A stretch of 64,000 bases of DNA from Takakia lepidozioides (taxonomy: Eukaryota; Streptophyta; Takakiopsida; Takakiales; Takakiaceae): NCBI GenBank assembly GCA_030704615.1, contig CM060732.1:70475053-70539052 (forward strand), in the 5' to 3' direction. This document shows positions 13,158-24,470 of this stretch, in pieces. The first letter of the stretch is position 1; each line of letters starts with the position of its first letter. A program made the position numbers and the translations under genes. Below the pieces are notes generated by a model. The model had not been told where the DNA came from and searched no databases. It worked only from the letters and a program-made list of their open reading frames with translations.

Positions 13158-14334
13158 TTCAAAGGGCAGTATTCATCCCAGAATTTTGCAGTGTAACCAG
13201 ATGGATTGGTCAACTGCTACATCCATTTGCGATGCTCCAGTAGACCAGAAAGTGTGAGAAATCTACATAAGTGAACACTTTGTGGTGACCTCTGAGTTTC
13301 CGGTAGAGTCGCAAGCAGGCAAGCAGGCGAGGAGGCGAGGAGGGTGAAAGAAATACACAGTAAAAGTAAGTGCTCCACCTTATGATACGTTGTGTGACAA
13401 GTGGTATAGCAGTGGTTCTCAGGGACTGGTGTACACAAAGCTTTTTGCAGAATTAATTAGATTGGTTGGAGGGTTGGTACTTGATACTTAGCTAACTCAT
13501 GGCAGTTGGTTAACCATTTGGGAGTATTTGGAGAGTATATCAGTGGGAAAGAGCATGTTATGCCTCGCCCCTTTCCTCTCTGGTTCGTTAGTATTGCCTT
13601 TAGTGAGGGTTATATGTCTGGTATGATATAACAAGGTAGTTGAGGTCAGCATATTTAGATGTCTAACACATATTTTGGTTAGTGGTTGGATTCTCAAGTA
13701 AGAAATTTGGTTTCTATTCGTGGGGGAAAAGTGTGTTTTCATCAGACCTCAGCCCCCTCTGCCAAAAGCCCCTATTGAGTTTTCTCAATGAGAGTTTGTG
13801 CGGTGGACATGGTACTGTACCTGAAAAGGTGAGATAACAGTTGAAAGCTTTGTGATCAAAATATCATTAATACACTGGTGCATTGTACATTCAACTACGA
13901 GGTAGTGAATGTTTTCTTCATGTCTCTTTTGGTCTCCACCAAGGATGTGACTGCACTGTTAGTAGCTTCAGTACGTATTGCACCCGTAGTTCGTTTTGCA
14001 TGCATGTTGTTCTATCTCACGAAAATCTGTTCCATTCTAGAGCCAACTGTCCATAGATGTTAATGTGGCCTGAAGGTTCTGTTCTTAATGCAAATTATGC
14101 CAAATCTTTAGTGCAGGGTTCCGACCATCCTACCGAATGCCCCTCATGACCTCTTTCACTAGTTCCAGACATGTTTCACACCGGGAAAACTAGTGGGAGA
14201 CTGCTGGTGGCGCCTTGATCTCCAAAGTACACAGCCACAAAACTGCCTTAATTGGCTACCGACTGAGTGAGAGTTCAAGAATATATTATAATTTTTTTAC
14301 CTTGCAACCTACTCTTCTGCAAGGTAAAAAGGAG
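13158..14334. other. 3' flank of the POR gene, no gene seen
   Basis: Short open frames lack motifs. A small GCAGGCAAGCAGGCGAGGAG-like simple repeat lies at 13315-13345. Nothing else is supported. Confidence 0.4.
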
Positions 14335-14500
14335 GTTCATCAAGAACATAGTCCCTGCACCTCTGTTAACGAACTTTCAAATCTTGAGGCCGAGCCTAAA
14401 GCCCTGGCCCTGTTGGGGTCCAATTGCTGGGCAGCTCACTCATTGATGCTCATGACATGGGATTTATAGAGGAAATCTGGAAAGCCCAACCAATTGGTTA
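14335..14500 (+). repeat. LINE 3'-end fragment
   Basis: Matches the last part of ORF2 of the LINE at 55-58.8 kb. In shifting frames it reads LEAEPKALALLG, then NCWA, then GFIEEIWKAQ, against LEAEPKAQALLR, FWA and GFIEDIWKTR in the intact copy at about 58500-58610. Only the C-terminal 50-60 codons are left. Confidence 0.7.
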
Positions 14501-14840
14501 TTCCAAGCTTAGTCCCACTACTGGATTGAGCCCTCAGAAAGGTACCCTTCTATCATTTGTCCACCGCAGATACATGTGGCCAGCAGAATGTTTCTTTGTA
14601 TTACCAGACACCAATCAAATTCGCTGAAAGGCTGGTCTCTGTACATTACAATTTCAAACAAATTTGTGATTTGTTTCCTACCCTGCAGAGGTTGCAGAAT
14701 TTTTTTCAAACCAATCCTGTCTGCAAAATGCCATGAAATGAAAGTTAGATGAAGGTATGACTCATCATGTTTTTATTATGAGATTGGCCTTGTACATTAA
14801 GTTCTTTCTTAAGTTTTCCCAGAAAAATCTGGTTTAACGA

Positions 14841-14935
14841 CCAGTCAGTAGCTCAGTTGGATATGAGTGCCAGCCAGATGATTTGGCTTGCTACCTTCTC
14901 ATTTGTTCTGGGGCGTTCTGATATAGGGATAAAAA
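14841..14935 (+). repeat. tRNA-derived SINE, copy 2
   Basis: Shares CAGTAGCTCAGTTGGATA (box A at 14849-14860) with copies 1 and 3, then diverges. Box B is not intact. Confidence 0.5.
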
Positions 14936-15055
14936 TATTGAGTGCTTACTATTTTTTTTTTTCTTGATAAATTGCAGAGGAAACACCTGGGAGCGACAGC
15001 TCACAAATCAGGCCCCAAAATTAAACGGCACGGTGTCCACCCAAGGGAAGGGGAA

Positions 15056-15125
15056 GAAGAACATACCACCGCCATCAAGGTGGCACTCAGCGCATTATCC
15101 AACTGAGCTACTGTAACTGCTGTTG
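15056..15125 (-). repeat. tRNA-derived SINE, copy 3
   Basis: On the minus strand box A reads TAGCTCAGTTGG (15099-15110). It is followed by GTGCCACCTTGATGGC and GGTATGTTC, the same body as copy 1 but without the box B segment, so it carries an internal deletion. Confidence 0.55.
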
Positions 15126-18020
15126 AGACTTGAGACGTCAGCTTCTTTTAAAATACATAGTTTAATATTTAAATAACCAAAGTGCAGGGTGAACTTCAAG
15201 AAGCACCATCCATCGCAGGGGAGGGAACACCAACACAGTATTTTAACACTTGTGATAGAAACGGTGATGGGTCCTCTGTAGGGTCCTCCAATTTTAGATG
15301 GGCGGAGTCGCTGGGTGCTCCACTGGGCGATGTCACCGGGTTGATAAGATGGGAGATAATGACTCTGATATTTAGTGGGAAGCGGTGGAGACCCTGCCAC
15401 ATCAATTATTCGTCTCAAATGTCCATTCACAAGTCGTCTTGTCCAATTCGGAATGCGATTTCATAAAATAAACTAGCGGCAACTGAGCAGGTTGGGGAAT
15501 CCATTTTTTTTTGCAGGCAGTTTGGATAGAGACCTCTAACTTCCTACAATTTGCGATTAGCTCAATCATGACGCACAATAAAAACCTCATCCACTCCAAA
15601 TAAAAATGAGCTCTTCAAAACTTGACAAGTGCTGTCCAAAGCCCATTGAGTGACTGATGATCTAATCTTTGAAACTACATGCCACTAGTTTGTGTGTGAA
15701 ATCTATGGACATGAATTACATGCGTCTTTCCAGCAAAATTTGTTGAGGATTTGAGGCGCAAAGCAACATAATAATTATCCCGTGCTGACTCTTCAAGCTA
15801 CACTTAGACCCTCCTTTCCTGCGCATGAATTAGCCCAATCTACAAGCCACTAATCTACAACAGCAGGACTAATTTTTAAACTTCAAAATCTCAGTGTTGC
15901 TCAGGAGGTATGAGGAAGAGTATTTTCAAATTCAGAACAGATCTATGAAAGCCCAGTGAAATCCTCTTGTAAAATTCGCAGAGATTTTTCGAATATTCGA
16001 ATGAGCCACTTGCTTAAATTGAGCGGAAGCTCTTTGGATCTTTGTTTCTCTCTCCCCGGGGCGCTTGTCATCTGCCGCACTTGGGAGATCGGGATTTGTA
16101 GGTGCAGCATTTGTACTCATAATTCGGTAGTCTCTCGCTTGCTCTAAGACTCTTTCTCCCATTTAATCGCTATGGCGGATCAGCGTAGCAACATGAATGC
16201 GGACTCTGACAACGATCAGGTGTGCCCAATTTTCTTCTGGCTAAGATAGTGGCTAGATTGCCAATGAAGAAAGTGATGCAATTCCTTTCGGTATTGAAAA
16301 TTTGGAGTAAGATCCTAGCAACTTTTGAATTCCTTGATTACTATAGTCTTGTGGCAAGCAGGGATGCGCAGGAGGCCACTGGGTTCAGGAGGGTGGAGAA
16401 GATATGGTTTCATTTATGAGTAAAGCCATTCTGGGGGACTGGAAGGGGAGAGTTATGACTCTCCCACCTGTATCAGACATGCAGGAAGCGCAAGTACCTC
16501 CGAGACTGTGTATACAGGGACGGACTCTAGCACCTCGGAGATTTATCGGAGGTATTGTTGGAGATGGAGGCTGAAGACTTGGAGTGGGTAATAGTGGAAG
16601 TTCTTAGATCATCCTCTGAGACAGATCAGGGTATTGATTATCCTTGTGCCAAACGGCCACGCCGGCCTCATGTAGGAATCGGTATCATGACAACTTAGAT
16701 GTTGAAGATGTCCAACGGAGACTTCACTGCTGGATGAGAAGTCCTGTTGTAGAAGAAGCTAACCGACCAGTATACCTGCTGATTTAAGATGTGTACTCTT
16801 CTATGTAATCACAGATGAGGCCGGATGACTTCTGCTAGAGGTCTTCCTCTTCCAGCTTACTTACCTATTATGCCCTCTGGGCCTCCTGGGGATGTCCTAA
16901 ATTTCTCGACATTTACTTGGAAGCTAAGTTATGACACAATCGTGTTCATGGCTAGGGGTGGGACTGTAGTGAGTTGTAGTCAGAGGGAAAGCCTCAAACT
17001 TGAAGCCAGAGAGCTAATTATGAGGTTCAAAATGTCGCCTTTCTGTGGACTTAGATCAAAATAAGATGTTTGATATGTGTCCTCCGATTGGAAGTGAATT
17101 ATAATACAACTATGATTGTCGTGAAGGAATTACACAACGGCTAGGTTTAGAACTCTGCAAATCCGGTGTAAATGTATGTGGCCAAGTATCAATATGTACT
17201 CTTTCCAGTGTTGTATAGTAAGATTTCTGACTGTTAGACAAGGTGGAATGCTTCTGGATGATCAAGTGATAGTTTGTGCAATGCAATGGGGGTTTGATGG
17301 ACTGTTTGGTGCAGGTACCCTGGACACGATTTGGGCCTCGTGGGCATCTGAGGACAATATAGCACCTGAGGCGCATGGGTTTGATCAGTTCCATCCTTTG
17401 TATCCATGGACCTAGCTTTCCCTAAAGGAAGGGATGATCGTGTCAAGAGAATGATGGGAGGATCTTGAGAAAGAAAGCAAGACTGATGTTTTAAAATTCT
17501 AGAATTTGCAGCCTAAAAACAGAACCGGTCGCAAGAGAAAGGCTGACTAGTTTGCTAAGCCACCCCACGAAACCAGGAGCAGCTACGGAATATGCTAACC
17601 AACAGAATATGCTAACCATAATTAGCTAGCCACGACCTGTTTAATATTCGAAGGTGCTACAAACTAGGATGAGGCGAGGATGACCATCACTGATCCCCGC
17701 GAGACCTCCTTTCAACGACAGTTGCGCTCTCTATCTATAGAATATGCTAACCAGGCCTCGAGCAAAGATATTGTGAGGTAGGGATCTCCAACCGTCTATC
17801 CACTTTGAGTGCTAATCGGACGATCCACGATTGATCTACCTTACCTTATCTATCGGTCTACCTTACCGAGAGTGCTTCGCTGCTACTTCTACCACCGAGC
17901 CCAGCTGCTGATCTCCTGCAGACTTAGAGCCTATTTAAGAGCGGTACTGCTAGAGTGTGTACATGTATTGTCTACAGGTCTCCTGCAGATTGTTTTGAGT
18001 GTCTCAGGAGTGTCTCTTGT
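15126..18020. other. Long intergenic stretch, nothing recognised
   Basis: Many short frames on both strands but no motif or splice chain. The 13-mer GAATATGCTAACC occurs three times (about 17588, 17606 and 17740), suggesting an old repeat. A short in-frame leader MADQRSNMNADSDNDQ at 16172 ends at a possible donor, but no downstream exon was found. Confidence 0.4.
17932..17939 (+). promoter_or_regulatory. Possible TATA box of the TPD1-like gene
   Basis: TATTTAAG lies 121-128 bp upstream of the ATG at 18060, a plausible distance for a plant TATA box plus short 5' UTR. Position is the only support. Confidence 0.3.
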
Positions 18021-18059
18021 CTTTAAGTGTTTAAGGACGCTTGTTGCTCTTCTGAAGCC

Positions 18060-18668
18060 ATGGCTTCTTCTCTTTGTAAGAGCACTTCTGCAGTGACCAG
18101 CGGGTCTCTTGGATGGGTTCTGTACTGCATGATGTTGGGGACAGTTGTTCTTTCTTTGAAACTCTCTCCAGTTGAGTCGCGGTCCCTAGCTGTTGAAGGG
18201 GTTGGTGGTTTGGATGCAAAGGAGGCCATCACCACTGCACACCTCCAGGAGTGGAGGACTGACGTAGCGCAGGCAGCTAGCACAGTCAGGGTTGGGAACA
18301 CTCTCAGCAACACTCAGGAGATCCAGGATGGTGAGGGGAGAAATTTGGCTGGATTGCGGTGCAATAAGAATGACATCAGAATCTCTCAACGGCTTGCAGG
18401 TTCTGGCATGTTTGGGCCCGAATTCAGTGTGCAGATTTCTAATGTCTGTCCGGTTAGAAATTCTCTAATCAGCAACATTCTTGTGCGCTGTGGGATGTTC
18501 TCCTCTGCAGTTTTGGTGAACCCAAATGTGTTCCGAAGAGTATCCCCTGGTGTTTGTTTGGTTAACAATGGCCTAGCGATGGCAACTAGTGACACAATCA
18601 ACTTTGAGTATGTCACTACATTCTTATATCCAATGCATGTAATCTCTGCCACAATACTACGCGTATAG
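18060..18668 (+). CDS. TPD1-like small secreted protein
   Basis: Related to TAPETUM DETERMINANT 1, the secreted ligand of the EMS1 receptor kinase in flowering plants; its role outside them is less clear. Single exon, 202 residues. The ATG at 18060 (GCCATGGCT, good context) was chosen over an upstream in-frame GTG. Residues 16-35 form a hydrophobic signal/anchor segment (LGWVLYCMMLGTVVLSL). The TPD1 domain covers about residues 100-200: CNKNDIRISQ, FSVQISNVC, CGMFSSAVLVNP, FRRVSPGVCLVNNG and INFEYVTTFLYP. Odd points: the family's Cys in the VxxC segment after the N-C-type motif is replaced (VRNSLIS), and the usual C-terminal Cys is absent (ends ATILRV). Both are conserved disulphide positions in TPD1-like proteins as I know them. 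Confidence 0.78.
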   Translation: MASSLCKSTSAVTSGSLGWVLYCMMLGTVVLSLKLSPVESRSLAVEGVGGLDAKEAITTAHLQEWRTDVAQAASTVRVGNTLSNTQEIQDGEGRNLAGLRCNKNDIRISQRLAGSGMFGPEFSVQISNVCPVRNSLISNILVRCGMFSSAVLVNPNVFRRVSPGVCLVNNGLAMATSDTINFEYVTTFLYPMHVISATILRV

Positions 18669-19392
18669 GTCTTGTGTGAGATCAGAGTTGATCTCAGATC
18701 TATTGAAACTGCATGCTTGGTGTAGAGACCAGTTTTGCGGTTACTTTTAAATGGACTCTTCATCTCCCAAACCTGTGTTACAATGTTTCTCTCGTTTGTG
18801 TGCCCACTTTGACATAGGGCACTTATCAATAAATCCTTCTGGGCAGTGACCTTTTATGATGTATCTCTTTTTCACTCTCATTCACTTTTGATATGGCATG
18901 CCTTACTAGTTATATTGAAGCACACATCTATACATGCTTTTCATTGAGTTCTTTGGGCGAGGACTGAGTTGGATATCGTTAATCATTGTTTCTCTACGAA
19001 CTAGTTTCTGGGAGGCTGTGGAACATTTATCCGTCATGTTTGCAAGCCTACGTAGTAAGCTTCGCACTAAGTAGCATGTCTTGCCAATAAAAACAATGGA
19101 TGGAGTGGGCGTGCTCATGATGATGCCATCTCAATTCAAAAACATACAAATTATACATATGATGCGCTACTCCCCCCACAGAAATCCACTTAACGTGTGG
19201 ATCACTGGACTTGGCCTTCCATCCATCAAAAGAGCAACTATCTAGGTAGCTCGCAGATTGTAATTGAGAAGGAGACAAATTTTACGTAGCGCAAAGACAG
19301 AAAATAGACTGACGTATTATGTTCGAAGGTCAGACAAACAAGCTGCGTGTTGTTCCCTTCAAGGTATAAGAAGATCAACGTATGGAGGTAAA
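18669..19392. other. Intergenic, left flank of the Copia insertion
   Basis: No gene seen. The last five bases, GTAAA (19388-19392), are the left target-site duplication of the Copia element. Confidence 0.5.
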
Positions 19393-19760
19393 TGTTGGAG
19401 TTACAGTTCGCCCGTTAGTTACTAATTACTTACTGTAGAGAGTAATCTCTGATGTGACTAGATAGAATGATTAGCTAGACAGGCTACAACTATTCTGCAT
19501 GACCCATGGGTGACTGTTGACATGCCGCCTGGCAATTGGTTTTTGAACTGCTGATTCAAAGTGGGCCGCCGCCACTATTTTGAGTATATAGGGTGGAGGC
19601 TGTCCAAAGTACGATGATGGATGCATAGGTACACACAGAGTGTAGTATCAAGGGTTAAGCATCACAGTGTCTTCTCAATGATCAATAAAAGTACTCTAGC
19701 TTACTCCAACTAAGTCTTGTGGTTGTCACTACTATGATACAGTAGCGTTGTTTTCCTAAA
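19393..19760 (+). repeat. Copia 5' LTR
   Basis: Starts TGTTGGAGTT; matches 34444-34809 almost throughout. Contains TATATA at 19585-19590 and an AATAAA at about 19684, usable as TATA box and poly(A) signal. The right edge is set by the target duplication of the 3' copy and the adjacent primer site; uncertain by about 3 bp. Confidence 0.88.
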
Positions 19761-19774
19761 GGTTATGGGCCCAC
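19761..19774 (+). promoter_or_regulatory. Primer binding site matching the initiator tRNA anticodon arm
   Basis: GGTTATGGGCCCAC directly follows the LTR. It is the reverse complement of GTGGGCCCATAACC, the anticodon stem-loop of plant initiator tRNA-Met, not of the tRNA 3' end. Drosophila copia is known to prime from such a half-tRNA. Confidence 0.75.
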
Positions 19775-19800
19775 GTTTGCTGAAGCTGTAGGAATTAGTG

Positions 19801-22800
19801 ATGACGTCCAAGGGCATAGAGATCAAGGAGTTGAGTAATATTGAGAGGTTTGATGGAGATAACTTCCAACTCTGGAAGTTCCAGATGCAGGTGGTTTTCA
19901 GATCGAAGAAACTACTTAGTCTAGTCGAGGGAGTGGAGACTAGAGCGACAGCCGAGAATGAGGAGGTATGGGATGAGAGAGACAATGCAGCTACTATGCT
20001 CATATGTTCAGCAGCAAATAGGAAATACTTACAACAGTTGATCAATTGTAAATCTGCTGCGTTCATGTGGAACAAGTTGAAGTTAGTACATGAGCAGAAC
20101 ATGAGTTAGTACATAAGTGAGAACATCCATATCCTTCAGCAAAAGTTCTTTGAGTACAGAATAAGAGAGAACGATGATATTTCGACTCATATTAGTACCA
20201 TTGAGTCTATGGCAAACAGATTGAGTGACCTAGGAGAGGCCACTTCAGAGAAAGCCGTGATTACAAAGATTGTGTGTAGTCTGCCGCCTAGTTACAGGCA
20301 TCTTTTATCAGCGTGGGATAGTGTACTTCCTGAGAATAGAACATTGGGGAATCTAACATCGAGGTTCCTGAAGGAAGAGTCATTGAATAAAGAACGAGGG
20401 AATGCCGATGAGCAAGGAGATAGAGTTTTCTTCGCGAGAAAGGGAGGTAACCGAGCCGGTGGAAGTAGACTGCAAGAGAGACTGTCTGAGGAGCAGAAAA
20501 AGCAGCGCAATGAGAGAATCAGTGAGCTTAAGAAGAGAACCAGATGTAATAATTGTGGAGAGAAAGGCCACTGGGAGAGGGAGTGTCCAAAGAAGAAGAG
20601 GGAGATCGATCTTGGAAGTAGTAGTGAGGTCAATCAAACTTCAGCCGATGCAAGCACAGAAGAAAGAAGAGCCTATATAGCAGTATCCAAGGTTTTTGTT
20701 GTCATCAATGATAGAGATGACAGTTCAAATATCAAAAGAGAGTCTATTGTTGCACTCGCTTATGATGAAGGTGACAATATCTGGTATGCCGACGGTGGAG
20801 CAACCGAGTACATGACAGATAAGTTGAGATAGTTCAAGAATCTCAAGAGTGTTGAAGAAGGTCGATGGCCTGTGGCTGTTGCTGATGATCGACAAATTTG
20901 GGTTAGAGGAGTTGGTGACATTGATGTCAAGTGCTACGTACATGGCCAGTGGGAGTATGGGACGTCAACTGATAGACAAAAACGGTACAGGCAAGGTGGT
21001 CATGACTGGTAAGAGAGATGGAAAGTTATATAAACTTCTGATAGAAGTGGTCACACCAACTAGCCAGTCAAATTGTGTGGAAGAGAGGTTAACCAACGCC
21101 AGAGCCTATATTGGCGAAACTACAGCCGAGAAAGAGTCTCAAACTCTGGCACCATAGATTTGGTCACGTGAATTGTAACATGCTGATCAAGATGTCTAAG
21201 ATAGGCATGGTAGAAGGACTGAATATCCGTGAAGGAGAGATTGAGGTGAGCTTTTGTGAAGGCTGTGTACATGGCAAAAATCACAGACAGGTTTTCCCAG
21301 TCAATGAGAGTAGAGCGAAGGCTGCAGCCCCGGGAGAATTGTTGCACACAGACGTGTATGGCCATATGCATGTAGTGTCACAGGGAGGAGCCAGATATTT
21401 TGTTCATTTTAAGGATGACTTCTCTAATTATAGAGTCATATATTGTGTGAGCAAGAAGTCAGATGTCTTTGACTGTGTAAGAGACATGGTAAAGAAGACG
21501 AGCAGAGAGACTGGTCTGAGAATTAAGAGATTAAGGAGTGACAGAGGAGGGGAGTACGTCAGTGAGAAGATGAGGAAATATCTTGATGATCAAGATATTT
21601 TTCATGAGATGAGTGCTCCCTATTCACCGGAGCAAAATGGTTTCTCAGAAAGAGAGAATAGAACCATAGTTGAGTCTACAAAGAGTATGTTGCATGCAAG
21701 TGGAATGGATCTGAAATTTTGGGCTGAAGCCATGCATACAGCTGTGTATGTGTTGAATAGGTCAGGAAGCCGAACACTAAGTGGTGTTACGCCAGTGGAA
21801 GCATGGAAGGGAATCAAGCCATTAGTGGCACATTTAAGAGTTTTTGGATGCGAAGCTTTTGTGTTCATTCCAAAGAGCTTAAGGCACAAACTCGAGTCTA
21901 AGAGTAAGAAATGTCTGTTTCTTGGTTACTGTAGCGAGAGCAAAGCCTACAGAATGTAGGAACCTGTGTCAAGAAAGGTTGTCATTAGTAGAGATGTAGT
22001 CTTCAATGAAGACATAATCTCAGAACGTTTTGGGGGAGAGAAGGCAGCAAGAGAGACTGAGGGAAAGTTTTCAGAAAAGGAATGCATGGATCCTTCAGTT
22101 GGTTCCACAATCACATTAATTGAGTTACCAGGAGCAACAGACCAAAAACTTGTCACTGAGGAGGTCCAGTTACAAGGTATTACAGAACCAAATGATGGGA
22201 TTTGGTTGATTTGCCGCCAGGAAGGAAACCTATTCATTGTAAGTGGGTGTTTAAGTTGAAAGTCAATCTTGATGGAAGTGTGCAGCGATATAAGGCTAGG
22301 CTAGTGGCCAAAGGATTTTCTCAGCAGATAGGCATTGACTTTGGAGAGACGTTTTCTCCGGTCGTCAAGTTTGATTATATCAGGACTGTATTGGCCATAG
22401 TAGCGAATGAAGATCTTGAGGTTTTACAGTTTGATATAAAGACAATGTTCCTAAATGGAGATCTAGAAGAAGAGATCTATATGATGGAGCCACCATGCTT
22501 TGAGGAGGAGGGCAATGAAACTAAGGTCTGCAGGCTACTGAAAAGCCTTTATGGCTTAAGGCAGACATCAAGAATGTGGAACAAGAGATTCAATGAGTTT
22601 CTAGTCAAGTACAAGCCGGTTCCGAGTCCTGCTAATCCATGTGTAAATCTCAGAGCCACGTCTCCAAGGTTGATTGTGACAATATTTGTTGATGACGGAC
22701 TGGTTTGTGGAAAACAAGTCGCAGCAATGGACGAAATGGTACAGGAGATGAACGAGGTCTTTGAGGCCACAACTGGACCAGGAGAAGTGTATGTTGGTCT

Positions 22801-23640
22801 ACATATTACACGAAATAGAGATGAGGGGCTCTTATACGTGGATCAGGCTCAGTATGTTAGAAGAATGATCAAGAAATTTGGCTTTGAAGATGCTAATCCA
22901 GTTGCTACTCCAACGGATCCGAACGTACATCTGTACAGTGAAGGAGATTTCAATACTAGTCTCCACGATGAGCCAGAAATTATCAATTTCCCTTACACAG
23001 AGATTGTAGGGAGTTTAATGTTTGCGGCAATTGGCTCTAGACCAGAAATCTCACATGCTGTGAGTTATGTTGCTAAATTCTCTGGCAATCCCAAGAGTGT
23101 ACATTGCAATGCAGTCAAAAGAATCATGAAGTACTTAAAGGGAGCTTCTGACTTGGCAATTTTCTACTCAAGGAGTGGGAGTAACAGAAATGTGTTGACA
23201 GCATACTGCGATGCTGACTTTGCTGGAGACCTGGATGACAGGAAATCAAGGACATGAGCAGTGATTTTCCTGAATGGGGGGCCAATTTCATGGTGCAGCA
23301 GAAAACAAACGTGTACAGCCAGTTCAACAACGGAGGCAGAATATGTTGCTGCTAGTCTTGCCACGAAGGAGATCATATGGGCTAGAAGGTTGGTTGAGAG
23401 TATTGGATTCAAACAAAATGGTCCTACCAAGCTGTTCAGCAATAATCAAGGATGTATTCGACTGGTACATAACCCTAGTTCCATAAAAGAACAAAACACA
23501 TTGATATTCAATATCACGTCATCAGAGAGAACCAAGAGATTGGTGTAATCGACATTGCTTACATTGGTACATTGGAGCAGGTGGCAAATATTCTTACGAA
23601 GGCTATGACGCTAGACAAGTTTCGCAAATTACGTTTCATA
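19801..23640 (+). pseudogene. Copia gag-pol polyprotein, several stops
   Basis: Domains in order: gag from ATG 19801 (FDGDNFQLWKFQM); zinc knuckle CNNCGEKGHWEREC at about 20549; a protease motif WYADGGATEYM, where the usual D-S-G-A is D-G-G-A; integrase with its HHCC segment (HHRFGH..CEGC) and D, D, E in HTDVYG, SDRGGEY and SERENRT; reverse transcriptase from about 22205 with FVDDG; and RNase H (YCDADFAGD). Breaks: TAG ending at 20109, TAG at 20832, a shift near 20990-21110, TAG at 21959, a shift near 22160-22205 and TGA at 23257. The element is dead as a coding unit. Confidence 0.92.
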
Positions 23641-23723
23641 CTAACTCTTGGCACTCCTCCAAGGGCTTCAGATGCAGGAAGACCCATATAAGGTTTAGGA
23701 TTGAAATTAGTAACAAGGCTTAC

Positions 23724-24391
23724 TGTTAGGTGCCAGGAACGAAGATCGACCTGTCAACCAGTTTGGAATAACAAGAGATTGCTAGAATATCGCCGAACTG
23801 ACAGTTGCAGGTAAAATAGAGCAGGCTCGCGTGCATGAAGAGATCCAGGACTAGGGATTTAAAAAGTGTACGTGGAGATGGCAAGATGGGTGGAGATGGC
23901 AAGATGGCGTACAGGCGCCTGGAGCAGATCTGGATGTGTGTGAAAGTTGATTTGTAGCACGGCGTGGTGGCTGGGTGGACCGGATGCTATAGCCGGTGCT
24001 GTGCTTTTAGAGTGTAGGTTGATGTTGGAATAGACGTCACTGGCCTTTGATGCCTTGCAATGGCAGGGACTATGATTTCTCTTTTGTATAGAGTGATGGT
24101 GTAAACCCTGTGAATAGCTTGGAACAAGAAAGGTTCGCTTTAAGACTTGTGAATATGCTTTCGTGAAGAACAGGGGTGAACGATCGTGGAGTGGAGTGAT
24201 CTCTATTACGATCTGAGTCAAAGAATTGTGACTGGAATAAGAGAGGCTGGTTACATGAGGCCCATATTGTTGTTGATTCAAGCAAGCATATTTCTTGGGA
24301 TCCTGATAGATTCCCTAGGAACGGCAAGATAAACAAAGCGCCTGAAATGGTTCTGTAGTTGGACTGAGAAAATAGAGTTAGATACTTTTCA
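23724..24391 (+). repeat. Gypsy 5' LTR
   Basis: Begins TGTTAGGTGCC and ends ..ATACTTTTCA, so TG...CA ends are intact. Uninterrupted, and so the reference for finding the insertion in the 3' copy. Confidence 0.94.
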
Positions 24392-24393
24392 AG

Positions 24394-24405
24394 TGGTATC
24401 AGAGC
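24394..24405 (+). promoter_or_regulatory. Gypsy primer binding site
   Basis: TGGTATCAGAGC, two bases after the LTR, is complementary to the 3' end of initiator tRNA-Met, the common plant primer. This contrasts with the Copia site at 19761. Confidence 0.9.
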
Positions 24406-24470
24406 CGTTTTGCGATCGGGGAGAACAGATTGTGAATTTTGGAATTTCCAGAAGTAGGGAAATCGTGTGA

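Noticed and set aside
16144-17450. Possible unknown gene starting MADQRSNMNADSDNDQ
   Set aside because: Only a short leader and a possible donor; no exon chain or domain could be built.
20292-20633. 113-codon minus-strand frame
   Set aside because: Antisense of the Copia gag/zinc-knuckle region.
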